64,000 bases of DNA from CAMFLJ01 sp965279255. GTDB taxonomy: Bacteria > Actinomycetota > Acidimicrobiia > Acidimicrobiales > Acidimicrobilacustridaceae. Positions 49,282-57,354 of the stretch are shown here, piece by piece (position 1 is the stretch's first letter; each line of letters starts with the position of its first letter). The notes under the pieces were generated by a model that worked only from the letters and a program-made list of their open reading frames with translations, was not told the origin of the DNA and did no database searches. The stretch spans positions 744,001 through 808,000 of the forward strand of contig OZ257146.1 of the NCBI GenBank assembly GCA_965279255.1, written 5' to 3'. Made by a program: the position numbers and the translations under genes.

Positions 49282-50340
49282 CCCGGCCGGGTGGGAGCTG
49301 GCCCATTCGACCAACTCGTCGGCGCCCATGGTGTTCACGATCCGGTCGAGCCCGATGTCGTGGCGGGCGGCCTTGTCGCACCCGTAGACCTGCCACTCGA
49401 GCTGGCCGGGCGCGTGGGCGTCGGTGTCGATCGAGACCCGGCAGCCCCAGCCGAGGGCGAGGGCGAGCAGGTCGTCGGGCGGGTCCTGGCGCTCGGGCCG
49501 GCAGTTGATCTCCACGGCGGTGTCGAACCGGGCACAGGCGGCGAACACCAGCTCGGCGTCGAACCGGGACTCGGCCCGTGCGACCTCCGGGGTGTCGCCC
49601 GGCATCGGCACCCGGGCCCGGAGCTTGCGCCCGGTCATGTGCCCGAGGATGTCGACGTGGGGGTTGGCGGCGGCCAGGACCATGCGGCGGGTCATGGCCT
49701 CGGCGTCCATCGAGAGCTTGGAGTGCACGCTGGCGACCACGATGTCGAGGCGGCCGAGCATGTCGTCCTGGCCGTCGAGGGCGCCGTCCTCGAGGATGTC
49801 GACCTCGATGCCGGTGAGCACCCGGAACGGCGCCAGCTCGGCGTTCAGGCGCTCGATCTCGTCGAGCTGCGCCTCGAGCCGCTCGCGGTTCAGGCCGTGG
49901 GCGACGGTGAGCCGGGGGGAGTGGTCGGTCATCACGAGGTACTCGTGGCCGAGGTCCACCGCGGTGCGGGCCATCTCCTCGATCGACGCGCCTCCGTCGC
50001 TCCAGGTGGAGTGGGCGTGGCAGTCGCCGCGGAGCGCCTCGCGGTACGCGCGGCCCTCGTCGGTGAGCGGGAGCACCGAGGTGCGCTCGAGCTCGGCCAG
50101 CTTGGCGGGCACCTCGCCCGTCACCGCGGAGGCGATGACCGAACCGGTGGAGGGGCCGATGCCGGCCAGCTCCTGGAGGGTGCCCTGCTCGACCCGTGTC
50201 TCGAGCTCGCCGGGTGCCAGCTCGGTGACGACCTCGATGGCGTGGCTGTAGGCCCGGACCTTCGACGACGGGGCGAGGGTGCGGTCGAGGAGGTAGATCA
50301 TCCGCTCGAGGGCGGCCAGGGCGTCGTCGGTGGCGCTCAT
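49279..50340 (-). CDS. PHP-domain phosphoesterase with helix-hairpin-helix region (PolX-like, no polymerase)
   Basis: 353 aa. Residues 1-90 are helical with LQELAGIGPSTGSVIASAVTG, a helix-hairpin-helix DNA-binding motif as in DNA polymerase X. From about 108: GDCHAHSTWSDGG, VMTDHSPRL, GIEVDIL, VASVHSKL, DILGHMTGR, VEINCRP and SIDTDAHA give the full set of PHP metal ligands. The polymerase X palm between the two is absent, so it is the 'PHP + HhH' pattern seen as a stand-alone phosphoesterase, possibly a 3'-5' exonuclease or phosphatase. TAGAGT lies 7 bp before the ATG. Confidence 0.85.
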   Translation of the reverse strand: MSATDDALAALERMIYLLDRTLAPSSKVRAYSHAIEVVTELAPGELETRVEQGTLQELAGIGPSTGSVIASAVTGEVPAKLAELERTSVLPLTDEGRAYREALRGDCHAHSTWSDGGASIEEMARTAVDLGHEYLVMTDHSPRLTVAHGLNRERLEAQLDEIERLNAELAPFRVLTGIEVDILEDGALDGQDDMLGRLDIVVASVHSKLSMDAEAMTRRMVLAAANPHVDILGHMTGRKLRARVPMPGDTPEVARAESRFDAELVFAACARFDTAVEINCRPERQDPPDDLLALALGWGCRVSIDTDAHAPGQLEWQVYGCDKAARHDIGLDRIVNTMGADELVEWASSHPAG

Positions 50341-50347
50341 CTCGACG

Positions 50348-50353
50348 ACTCTA
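50348..50353 (-). promoter_or_regulatory. Predicted -10 element, PHP gene
   Basis: TAGAGT on the minus strand, 7 bp before the ATG at 50340. Confidence 0.55.
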
Positions 50354-50434
50354 CGGGCGACGCGTTGTCTAGGGTCGCAGTCCGGCAGGGGCATCCGCGC
50401 CCCGGCCCTCGACCTCTTCGCTCAGGAGCTCACC

Positions 50435-50956
50435 ATGGCCATCGACACCTTCTTCGCCTTCCTCGGCGTCTACGACGACGTCGCCGACGCCGAGGCCGAC
50501 TACGAGGCCGTCAAGATCCTCCACACCGAGGCCGGCCTCATCGACGCCTACGACGCCGCCGTGGTCGAGAAGCGCGCCGACGGCAAGGTCAAGATCGTCG
50601 ACAAGCACGAGACCCCGACCCGGGTCGGTGGCGTGCTCGGTGGCGGCGTGGGCCTGGCCACCGGCCTCGTGATCGCCCTCTTCCCGGCCGCCGCCATCGG
50701 TGGTGGCCTCATCCTCGCCACCACCGGCGGGGGCGCGGTGCTCGGCGCCGTCGCCGGCCACGCCGCCGCCGGCATGAGCCGCAAGGACCTCAAGGAGGCC
50801 GGCGAGGCCCTCGACGAGGGCACCGCGGGCCTCGTGGTGGTCGGCGTCTCCGACATGCAGGCCAAGGTCGAGCAGGCCATGAAGAAGGCCAAGAAGGTCG
50901 AGGCCAAGCAGATCAAGGCCGACAACGAGGCCATCGAGGCCGACGCCAAGGGCTGA
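50435..50956 (+). CDS. DUF1269-like membrane protein
   Basis: 173 aa. FFAFLGVYDDVADAEADYEAV at the N-terminus, then KRADGKVKIVDKHETP, one or two small hydrophobic, glycine-rich segments (VGGVLGGGVGLATGLVIALF and AIGGGLILATTGGGAVLGAVAG), DLKEAGEALDEGTAGLVVVG, and a lysine/glutamate helix at the end. This is the actinobacterial DUF1269 pattern, of unknown role (linked in some species to stress). An AGGAG sits 6 bp before the ATG, so this one is not leaderless. A strong hairpin follows its stop. Confidence 0.75.
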   Translation: MAIDTFFAFLGVYDDVADAEADYEAVKILHTEAGLIDAYDAAVVEKRADGKVKIVDKHETPTRVGGVLGGGVGLATGLVIALFPAAAIGGGLILATTGGGAVLGAVAGHAAAGMSRKDLKEAGEALDEGTAGLVVVGVSDMQAKVEQAMKKAKKVEAKQIKADNEAIEADAKG

Positions 50957-50973
50957 GCCGCCCGGCTCGTGGC

Positions 50974-51016
50974 CGGTCGCCGGGGGACTCCCTGACGGGG
51001 GCACCCCCGGCGACCG
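50974..51016. terminator. Hairpin between DUF1269 gene and ychF
   Basis: Perfect 13-bp stem (50974-50986 with 51004-51016; GGTCGCCGGGGG pairs with CCCCCGGCGACC) around a 17-base loop, no T tract. It ends 1 bp before the ychF -10 hexamer. Confidence 0.65.
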
Positions 51017-51017
51017 C

Positions 51018-51023
51018 TACCCT
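51018..51023 (+). promoter_or_regulatory. Predicted -10 element, ychF
   Basis: TACCCT, 9 bp before the ATG at 51033. Confidence 0.5.
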
Positions 51024-51032
51024 GCCCGCCCG

Positions 51033-52109
51033 ATGGAACGCTTCGGATTCGTAGGCCTCCCCAACGCGGGCAAGTCCTCCCTGTACAACGCCCTCTCCGG
51101 GGGGAGCGCGCTCGCCGCGCCCTACGCCTTCGCCACCAAGGAGCCCAACGTGGGCATGGCGAAGGTGCCGGATCCACGGCTGTACCAGCTGGCCGAGATG
51201 AGCAAGACCCGCACGATCATCCCGGCCACGGTGCAGTTCGTCGACATCGGCGGCCTCGTCGAGGGGGCCAGCTCGGGCGAGGGCCTCGGCAACAAGTTCC
51301 TCGCCAACATCCGCGAGGCCGACGCCATCGTGTTCGTGCTGCGGGCCTTCGAGGACGACGACGTCCCCGGCCCGTCCGACCCCCTCGAGCACCTCCGCAT
51401 CGTCGAGACCGAGATCGCCCTGGCCGACCTCGAGACCGTCGAGAACCAGAAGGAGAAGCGGCGCAAGGCCGCCAAGTTCGACAAGGACGTGCAGGACGAG
51501 GTCGCCGCTCTCGACCGCGCCTACGAGATCCTCGCCGAGGGCACGCCGATCTACCGCAGCGACCTCGACGACGAGTCCCGCGAGCTGCTGCGGTCGTACT
51601 TCCTGCTCACCAACAAGCCGGTGCTCGCCATCGTCAACGTGGGCGAGGACGACCTCGACTCGATCGACGCCAAGACGGCGCCGGTGATCGAGGAGTTCGG
51701 CGGCCACGGCGAGGTCATCGGCATGTGCGTGCAGCTGGAGGCCGAGGCCGCCCAGCTCGACGAGGACGAGCGGGCCGAGATGCTCGAGGGCCTCGGCCTC
51801 GGCGAGGGCGCCCTGCCCCGCTTCCTGCACACCGCCTACCAGATGCTCGGCCTGCGCACGTTCTTCACCACCGGTGAGAAGGAGACCCGGGCCTGGACCT
51901 TCCGGGCCGGGGCCAAGGCGCCCGAGTGCGCCGGCGTGATCCACACCGACTTCCAGCGGGGCTTCATCCGGGCCGAGACCATCCACTGGGACGACCTGCT
52001 CGAGGTCGGCTCCTGGTCGAAGGCGCGCGACGCCGGCATCCTGCGCGTCGAGGGCAAGGACTACGTGGTCGCCGACGGCGACGTCATGGAGTTCCGCTTC
52101 AACGTGTGA
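51033..52109 (+). CDS. ychF: Redox-regulated ATPase YchF (Obg family)
   Basis: 358 aa. P-loop GLPNAGKSSLYNALSG at 8-23, switch segment FVDIGGLVEGASSGEGLGNKFL, NxxE-type base motif NVGEDDL in place of NKxD (the feature that makes YchF bind ATP), and a C-terminal TGS domain (FFTTGEKETRAWTFRAGAKAPECAGVIHTDF, FIRAETIHW). Complete. It binds ribosomes and modulates the stress response in other bacteria. Own predicted promoter directly after a terminator. Confidence 0.95.
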   Translation: MERFGFVGLPNAGKSSLYNALSGGSALAAPYAFATKEPNVGMAKVPDPRLYQLAEMSKTRTIIPATVQFVDIGGLVEGASSGEGLGNKFLANIREADAIVFVLRAFEDDDVPGPSDPLEHLRIVETEIALADLETVENQKEKRRKAAKFDKDVQDEVAALDRAYEILAEGTPIYRSDLDDESRELLRSYFLLTNKPVLAIVNVGEDDLDSIDAKTAPVIEEFGGHGEVIGMCVQLEAEAAQLDEDERAEMLEGLGLGEGALPRFLHTAYQMLGLRTFFTTGEKETRAWTFRAGAKAPECAGVIHTDFQRGFIRAETIHWDDLLEVGSWSKARDAGILRVEGKDYVVADGDVMEFRFNV

Positions 52110-52162
52110 TCCCCGCGGTCGGCGCCGCGCCGACCGTGGTTCCACGGTGGCCGTCGCGCTCG

Positions 52163-52168
52163 TAGCAT
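52163..52168 (+). promoter_or_regulatory. Predicted -10 element, DUF192-rsmI
   Basis: TAGCAT, 6 bp before the ATG at 52175. Confidence 0.55.
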
Positions 52169-52174
52169 GCCGCC

Positions 52175-52525
52175 ATGCCCGAACCGTCGAGCCCGCAGTC
52201 GCAGTGGCTGGTGCTCGACGAGAAGGTGCTGGCCACCCTCGAGGTCGCCGACACCAGGCGCAGCCGCCGCACGGGGCTGCTCGGCCGTGACGGGGTGGAG
52301 GGTGCCCTGCTGCTGCGCCCGGCCCGGTCGGTGCACACCGTCGGCATGCGGTTCGCCATCGACGTCGCCCACGTCGATGCCGACATGGTGGTCCTGAAGG
52401 TCACCACGATGGTGCCCAACCGCCTGGGGCTCCCGGTGTGGAAGGCCAGGGGCGTCATCGAGTGCGAGGCCGGAGCGCTCGACCGCTGGGGCGTGCGGGT
52501 CGGCGACCAGCTGGAGCTCCGGTGA
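52175..52525 (+). CDS. DUF192 family protein
   Basis: 116 aa. TRRSRRTGLLGRDGVEGALLLRPARSVHTVGMRFAIDVAHVD is the DUF192 core (xRxxGLLgR...HTxGMxFxIDV), followed by KARGVIECEAGALDRWGVRVGDQL. Function unknown; the family is a small beta-barrel. No signal peptide, unlike many proteobacterial members. The stop overlaps the rsmI GTG as GTGA, so the two are coupled. Confidence 0.85.
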   Translation: MPEPSSPQSQWLVLDEKVLATLEVADTRRSRRTGLLGRDGVEGALLLRPARSVHTVGMRFAIDVAHVDADMVVLKVTTMVPNRLGLPVWKARGVIECEAGALDRWGVRVGDQLELR

Positions 52526-53349
52526 GCGGCGCCCTCGTCCTCATCGGCACGCCCATCGGCAACCTGGGCGACCTGCCCCCGCGCGCTGTCGAGGAGCTCG
52601 GCCGGGCCGACGCGGTGGCGTGCGAGGACACCCGCCGCACCGGCCGTCTGCTCGCCCACATCGGCGTGCGGGCCCCGGTGCTGCTCGTGGTCAACGACCA
52701 CACCGAGGCCGGCGCGGTGGCCGACGTGCTGGCCCGCCTCGACCGCGGCGAGCGGGTGGCCGTCGTGAGCGACGCCGGCATGCCCGGCATCTCCGACCCG
52801 GGGGAGCGGCTGGTGGCCGCCGCCTCGGCCGCCGGCCACCGGGTGGAGGTCGTGCCCGGGCCCTCGGCCGCGTTGGCCGGCCTGGTCGCCAGCGGCCTGC
52901 CGACGGGTCGGTTCGTGTTCGAGGGCTTCCTGCCCCGCAAGGGCTCCGGGCGCACCGAGCGGGTGGCGGTGGTGGCCGCCGAACGGCGCACCGTGGTCCT
53001 CTACGAGGCGCCGCACCGACTGGCCCGCACGCTCGCCGACCTGGCCACCGCCTGCGGCCCGACCCGTCGGGTCGTGCTCGCCCGCGAGCTCACCAAGCTC
53101 CACGAGGACGTGTGGCGGGGCAGCCTCGCCGCCGCCGTGGAGCGCTGCGGGGAGGTCGAGCCCAGGGGCGAGTACGTGCTGGTGCTCGACGGCGCCCCCG
53201 AGCCGGCGGCGGCCGACGACGACGCCATCCGAGCCGCGCTCGCCGCCGAGAAGGGGGGTGGCGCCACAACTCGCGATGCAGTCAGTAATGTGGCGGCCGC
53301 CCTCGGCGTATCTCGGCGTCGGGTCTACGACCTGGCGGTCTCGGGTTGA
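52522..53349 (+). CDS. rsmI: 16S rRNA (cytidine1402-2'-O)-methyltransferase
   Basis: 275 aa. RsmI, SAM-dependent tetrapyrrole-methylase fold: LIGTPIGNLGDLPPRAVEEL, ACEDTRRTGRLLAHIG, VVSDAGMPGISDPGERLV, VPGPSAALAGLVASGLP and FEGFLPRKGSGRTER. It modifies C1402 in the decoding centre with RsmH. Full length, with the usual C-terminal extension SNVAAALGVSRRRVYDL. GTG overlaps the DUF192 stop. Confidence 0.95.
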   Translation: MSGALVLIGTPIGNLGDLPPRAVEELGRADAVACEDTRRTGRLLAHIGVRAPVLLVVNDHTEAGAVADVLARLDRGERVAVVSDAGMPGISDPGERLVAAASAAGHRVEVVPGPSAALAGLVASGLPTGRFVFEGFLPRKGSGRTERVAVVAAERRTVVLYEAPHRLARTLADLATACGPTRRVVLARELTKLHEDVWRGSLAAAVERCGEVEPRGEYVLVLDGAPEPAAADDDAIRAALAAEKGGGATTRDAVSNVAAALGVSRRRVYDLAVSG

Positions 53350-53408
53350 GTCGGCGTCGTCGCCGACGACACGGCCGGTTTCGCACCGGGGCTTCTTCTT
53401 GCCCATAC

Positions 53409-53426
53409 GGTTACCAATGGGTAACC
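53409..53426. promoter_or_regulatory. Palindromic operator-like site before the cupredoxin operon
   Basis: GGTTACC-AATG-GGTAACC, a perfect 7-4-7 inverted repeat 46 bp upstream of the cupredoxin start. A second, weaker repeat CCCCGC/GCGGGG (53433-53449) follows. No -10 hexamer with leaderless spacing lies before this gene, and its ribosome site (AGGGGAACC) fits a transcript with a leader. The site could bind a dimeric regulator. Confidence 0.5.
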
Positions 53427-53471
53427 CTTACTCCCCGCGGATGGCGGGGGACCTCCGCAGACAGGGGAACC

Positions 53472-53885
53472 GTGAACCGATCGATCGTCCACAAGGCCGC
53501 TTTCCCGGCCGTCGCCGCCGCCCTCGCCCTGGGCCTCGGCCTGACGGCCTGCGGCAGCTCCGGCGGCGCCGACGCCGCCAGCACGGACACGCTGGCACCG
53601 GTGCAGTCCGGGAGCGTCACCGTCGCCGCCGAGGACAACAACTTCGTGCCCCAGACCCTCACCGTGGCCGAGGGCACCGAGGTCACCTTCACCAACGAGG
53701 GCCGAAACCAGCACAACGTCATCGCCGTCGGGGAGACGCCGTTCTCGGCGGAGACGGCATCGTTCGAGCCCGGGGAGTCCTACACGTGGAAGGCCTCGAA
53801 GCCGGGCACCTACCAGTACTACTGCTCGATCCACGGCACCGCGACCGCCGGCATGACCGGCACCATCCAGGTGGTGGCTCCGTGA
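53472..53885 (+). CDS. Exported cupredoxin-domain lipoprotein (blue copper)
   Basis: 137 aa. A lipoprotein signal (AALALGLGLTAC) is followed by a blue-copper beta sandwich: VTVAAEDNNFVPQTLTVAEG, VTFTNEGRNQHNVIAV (first His ligand) and YQYYCSIHGTATAGMTG (Cys, His and Met ligands). All four type 1 copper ligands are present. It should carry electrons or copper outside the membrane. GTG start with AGGGGAACC just upstream. First gene of a three-gene exported operon, with a palindrome in its promoter region. Confidence 0.85.
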   Translation: MNRSIVHKAAFPAVAAALALGLGLTACGSSGGADAASTDTLAPVQSGSVTVAAEDNNFVPQTLTVAEGTEVTFTNEGRNQHNVIAVGETPFSAETASFEPGESYTWKASKPGTYQYYCSIHGTATAGMTGTIQVVAP

Positions 53886-53914
53886 GGGCCGCCACGAACA
53901 CCAGGGGGAACCTC

Positions 53915-55300
53915 ATGAACCGCAGCCGCATCGTGCTGCTCGCTGTGCTGGCCGTGCTCGGCCTGCTGGCGGGCGCCTGCTCCTCGAGCTCCTCGAGCTC
54001 GTCGTCGACCACCACGCCGTCGGGCGACGGCGCCGAGTTCTCGGGCACCACCATCAACGTGCCCGACGACTTCCCGACGATCCAGGAGGCCGTGAACTCG
54101 GCCTCGCCCGGCGACCTCATCCTGGTCGGTGCCGGCATCTACAAGGAGGCCGTCGACGTCGAGACGCCGGGCCTCACCATCCGCGGCCTCGACCGCAACG
54201 CCACCATCCTCGACGGCGAGTTCACCCGTGACAACGGCGTGCGCGTGCTCGGCGCCGCCAACGTCACCGTCCAGAACATGACGGCGCGCAACTACACGGG
54301 CAACGGCTTCTACTGGACTGGCGTCACGGGCTACCACGGCAGCTACCTGACCGCCTACCGCAACGGCGACTACGGCATCTACGCCTTCGACTCCGTGCGG
54401 GGCCAGTTCGACCACTCCTACGCCTCGGGCAGCCCCGACGCCGGCTTCTACATCGGCGAGTGCTACCCCTGCGACGCCGCCATCCTCGACGTCATCTCCG
54501 AGTACAACGGCCTCGGCTACTCGGGCACCAACTCCGGCGGCAACCTGATCATCGCCCGCTCCGAGTTCGCCAACAACCGGGCCGGCGTCGTGCCCAACAG
54601 CGGGTCCTACGAGCTCTGCTACCCGTCGCGTGGCACTGTCGTCGTGGGCAACCTCGTGCACGACAACGGCACCTCGCCCGACACGCCGGCGATCGACGTC
54701 GCCAAGCTGGCGATGGGAACCGGGATCCTGCCCGCGGGCGCCCGCGACACCCTGATCCAGAACAACCGGGTCTACAACCATGAACGGGTCGGCATCGGCC
54801 TGGTGCCGTTCCCCGAGGAGAACCCGAAGGACGACATCCCCACCGGCGACGAGCTCACCATCCCGTGCTCGGAGGCCCGCACCCTTCCCCGGGCCGACAA
54901 GGCCAGCCTCCCCTCGACCATCCTGTGGGACGCCGAGGGCAACACCGTCAAGGGCAACGTCGTCTCCGCCTCGGGCATCGCCGACCTCGCCTTCGGCACG
55001 CTGACCGCCGCCGACCAGACCCTCGGCAACTGCTTCGAGGGCAACACCTTCACCACCTCGGCCCCGGCGAACATCGAGACCGTGATGGCCTGCACCAACC
55101 CGACCGGGGCCTTCACCGGCACCCTCGACCTGGCCAGCCTGATCGCCTCCGAGCGCCCGCCGTCGGGTGACTACAAGACCCAGCCCGTGCCTCCGGCCCA
55201 GCCCAACATGCCCGACGCCGCCTCGGCACCGGGCATGCCCGCGGTGAACGTGCCGGAGAAGGTCGACGTCGACGCCATCCCGGTGCCGGCCCAGCCGTGA
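53915..55300 (+). CDS. Right-handed beta-helix lipoprotein (NosD/pectate-lyase-like repeats)
   Basis: 461 aa. A lipoprotein signal (LAVLGLLAGAC) with a poly-Ser run, then FPTIQEAVNSASPGDLILVGAGIY and repeated turns (TVQNMTARNYTG, GNLIIARSEFANNRAG, DTLIQNNRVYNHERVG, NTVKGNVVSASG) forming a parallel beta-helix like NosD and CASH-domain proteins. Such folds hold carbohydrates or help copper maturation (NosD). ATG 53915 is chosen by the AGGGGGAACC site 3 bp before it; a GTG at 53882 would overlap the cupredoxin stop. Cys pairs in ECYPCDAA may form a disulphide. Confidence 0.78.
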   Translation: MNRSRIVLLAVLAVLGLLAGACSSSSSSSSSTTTPSGDGAEFSGTTINVPDDFPTIQEAVNSASPGDLILVGAGIYKEAVDVETPGLTIRGLDRNATILDGEFTRDNGVRVLGAANVTVQNMTARNYTGNGFYWTGVTGYHGSYLTAYRNGDYGIYAFDSVRGQFDHSYASGSPDAGFYIGECYPCDAAILDVISEYNGLGYSGTNSGGNLIIARSEFANNRAGVVPNSGSYELCYPSRGTVVVGNLVHDNGTSPDTPAIDVAKLAMGTGILPAGARDTLIQNNRVYNHERVGIGLVPFPEENPKDDIPTGDELTIPCSEARTLPRADKASLPSTILWDAEGNTVKGNVVSASGIADLAFGTLTAADQTLGNCFEGNTFTTSAPANIETVMACTNPTGAFTGTLDLASLIASERPPSGDYKTQPVPPAQPNMPDAASAPGMPAVNVPEKVDVDAIPVPAQP

Positions 55301-56247
55301 CCGAGGTCGCCCCTGCTCCTCGCCGCCACCGGGGCGCCGTCGTCGTCGGGCTCGCGCTCGCCGTCGTCGGCGTCCTGGTCGCCGGGGCCGTGCTGTTGCT
55401 CGGCCCCGGCGGCGGCGACGACCAGGCGGCGGCCACCGGTGCGACCGGCTTCCAGGGCGGCCCCCAGGGGCTGGTGCCGCAGTTCATCGTGAGCTGCGCC
55501 TTCAGCCACAGCGCCTACGACGACCCGATCGTCGCCCTCGGCCAGCCCGGCCTGTCGCACCGTCACGACTTCTTCGGCAACCGCACCACCGACGCCTTCT
55601 CGACCCCGGACTCGATGCTCGGGCAGGCCACGTCGTGCGAGCGCCAGCTCGACACCGCCGCCTACTGGGCACCCAGCCTGCTCGACCACGGCGAGCCGGT
55701 GAGCCCGCTCGGCCTCGACGCCTACTACCGGCCCGGACCGGGCATCGATCCCGCGACGGTGCAGCCCTACCCGCACGGGCTGATGATGATCTCCGGTGAC
55801 CACACGGCCACCGCCCCGCAGTCGACCTCGTTCGTCGGCTGGGGCTGCGGCATCCAGGGCGACCCCCAGGTGGAGCCCCCGATCTGTCCCGCCGACGCCC
55901 CGCTGCGGCTCAAGGTGGTGTTCCCCGACTGCTGGGACGGCGTGAACGTCGACAGCGACGACCACATGAGCCACGTGGCGGCCAGCGTCGGCGGCTCGTG
56001 CCCCGACAGCCATCCAGTGGCGATCCCGCAGCTGACCCTCTCGATCGGGTACCCCGTGTCGGGCGAGGGTCACGACCTCTCGTTGGCGTCGGGCTCGGTG
56101 CTCACCGGTCACGCCGACTTCGTGAACGCCTGGGACGAGGCCGAGCTCACCCGTCAGGTCGTCAAGTGCCTGCACCGGGGCCTGGTGTGCGGCGTCGTGC
56201 CCAACAAGGCCGAGGACGTCGTGCGGCCCATGCCCTCCCGCCCCTGA
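55297..56247 (+). CDS. Exported DUF1996 protein
   Basis: 316 aa. A single N-terminal helix (AVVVGLALAVVGVLVAGAVLLLG, about 14-36) anchors or exports it; the body VPQFIVSCAFSHSAYDDPI, GLSHRHDFFGNRTTDAF, DAYYRPGPGIDP, and CWDGVNVDSDDHMSHVA is the DUF1996 pattern, found in secreted fungal and actinobacterial proteins of unknown function. Histidines in SHRHDF and HMSH may bind metal. GTG overlaps the beta-helix TGA (GTGA), so the three genes are one operon. Two strong hairpins follow the stop. Confidence 0.8.
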   Translation: MTEVAPAPRRHRGAVVVGLALAVVGVLVAGAVLLLGPGGGDDQAAATGATGFQGGPQGLVPQFIVSCAFSHSAYDDPIVALGQPGLSHRHDFFGNRTTDAFSTPDSMLGQATSCERQLDTAAYWAPSLLDHGEPVSPLGLDAYYRPGPGIDPATVQPYPHGLMMISGDHTATAPQSTSFVGWGCGIQGDPQVEPPICPADAPLRLKVVFPDCWDGVNVDSDDHMSHVAASVGGSCPDSHPVAIPQLTLSIGYPVSGEGHDLSLASGSVLTGHADFVNAWDEAELTRQVVKCLHRGLVCGVVPNKAEDVVRPMPSRP

Positions 56248-56291
56248 CGCAGAGGGCGGCGCTCGCGCCGTCACGGCACCCCCACGCGAAA

Positions 56292-56333
56292 CGGTGCGCT
56301 GTTCCCGCGCCAGAGGGCGGGAACAGCGCACCG
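56292..56333. terminator. 17-bp hairpin between convergent exported-protein genes
   Basis: Perfect 17-bp stem (56292-56308 with 56317-56333; CGGTGCGCTGTTCCCGC) and 8-base loop GCCAGAGG. No T tract on either side. Placed to serve the DUF1996 gene (plus) and lipoprotein SurE gene (minus). Confidence 0.75.
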
Positions 56334-56350
56334 ATTGGTCGTGCTGGTGC

Positions 56351-56388
56351 CGGCACGGCCCCGACCGGCTGGAGCCGGGGCCGTGCCG
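56351..56388. terminator. Second hairpin between DUF1996 and SurE genes
   Basis: Perfect 13-bp stem (56351-56363 with 56376-56388; CGGCACGGCCCCG) and 12-base loop, 17 bp after the first hairpin. Two strong stems in tandem suggest bidirectional termination. Confidence 0.7.
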
Positions 56389-56405
56389 AACGGGTCGAAC
56401 CGGCG

Positions 56406-57227
56406 TCAGCCCGCGGCGGGCTTGACGCTCAACTGCGACAGCGGGGCGTAGCCGATGAGGTACGCCTGGATGTCGTCGGTGGGGTTCGTGGCCGTGGACG
56501 TGCAGTTCGGCGTGTCGCTGTAGCCGTCGGCCGAGGTCGCGACGGGCACCTCGATCTGGCCGCGGACGGCGCCGGTCGGGCACGTCGGGATGTTGAGGTT
56601 GGGCACGGTGGCGGTGCTCATGGTGCCGGCCTCGATGGCGGCCATGTGGGTCTCGAGCCAGGCGAGGACCTGCTTCTGGCCGGCGGTGAAGTCGGTCGGG
56701 TCGCCCAGGCCCTGACTGGCGGCCAGGGCCGGGATGCCACGGGAGACGGCGGCGCGGGCGGCGCCGACCGTGCCGGACACGTCGACGACGGGGCCCATGT
56801 TCTGGCCGGCGTTGATGCCGGAGATCACCAGGTCGGGCACGAAGTCGATGCCCTTCTGGTCGATCGCCCAGATGATGGTGTCGGCCGGGAAGCCGTCGAC
56901 GGCCTTGGCCTTGTAGCCGCTCTTGGTGGTGACGTCGGTGACGGTGAGGGCGCCGGTGGTGGTGTTGCCGCCGGTGCCGCTCTGGTTGGCCAGCGGGGCC
57001 ACGACCGTGATCTCGACGTTCGGGATCGTCTTCAGCCCCTCGACGACGGCGTCGATGCCGTCAGCGGCGTAGCCGTCGTCGTTGGTGACCAGGACCTTGA
57101 TCGGCTCCGGTGCGACCGTGGTGGTCGTTCCGCCGCCGTCGTCGGCCTTGTCGCCGCTGCTGCTGCAACCGGCCAGCAGCAGGAGTGCGACCGAAGCCGC
57201 GCCGATGAGACGCACTGCGTTGCGCAT
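56406..57227 (-). CDS. Lipoprotein of the SurE 5'/3'-nucleotidase family
   Basis: 273 aa. The N-terminus LIGAASVALLLLAGC is a lipoprotein signal, followed by a Thr-rich linker and then a complete SurE domain: IKVLVTNDDGYAADGIDAV (metal Asp pair), APLANQSGTGGN (phosphate-binding Ser), DLVISGINAGQNMGPVV (Asn loop) and GTVGAARAAVSRGIPALA. SurE is normally cytoplasmic; this one should sit outside the membrane, where it could clear extracellular nucleotides. ATG with GAGAGGGGAACC upstream. Convergent with the DUF1996 gene. Confidence 0.85.
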   Translation of the reverse strand: MRNAVRLIGAASVALLLLAGCSSSGDKADDGGGTTTTVAPEPIKVLVTNDDGYAADGIDAVVEGLKTIPNVEITVVAPLANQSGTGGNTTTGALTVTDVTTKSGYKAKAVDGFPADTIIWAIDQKGIDFVPDLVISGINAGQNMGPVVDVSGTVGAARAAVSRGIPALAASQGLGDPTDFTAGQKQVLAWLETHMAAIEAGTMSTATVPNLNIPTCPTGAVRGQIEVPVATSADGYSDTPNCTSTATNPTDDIQAYLIGYAPLSQLSVKPAAG

Positions 57228-57354
57228 CCGTGGTTCCCCTCTCGTTGGATGCTTGTGGTGGCCCAGACCCTAGTCAGACCACGCAATGCGATGTGTCGGC
57301 TGTCTGAACCCCGGGTGTCCGGGAGGTGGACGGGCCGCGCGTGCCCGCCCGGGC

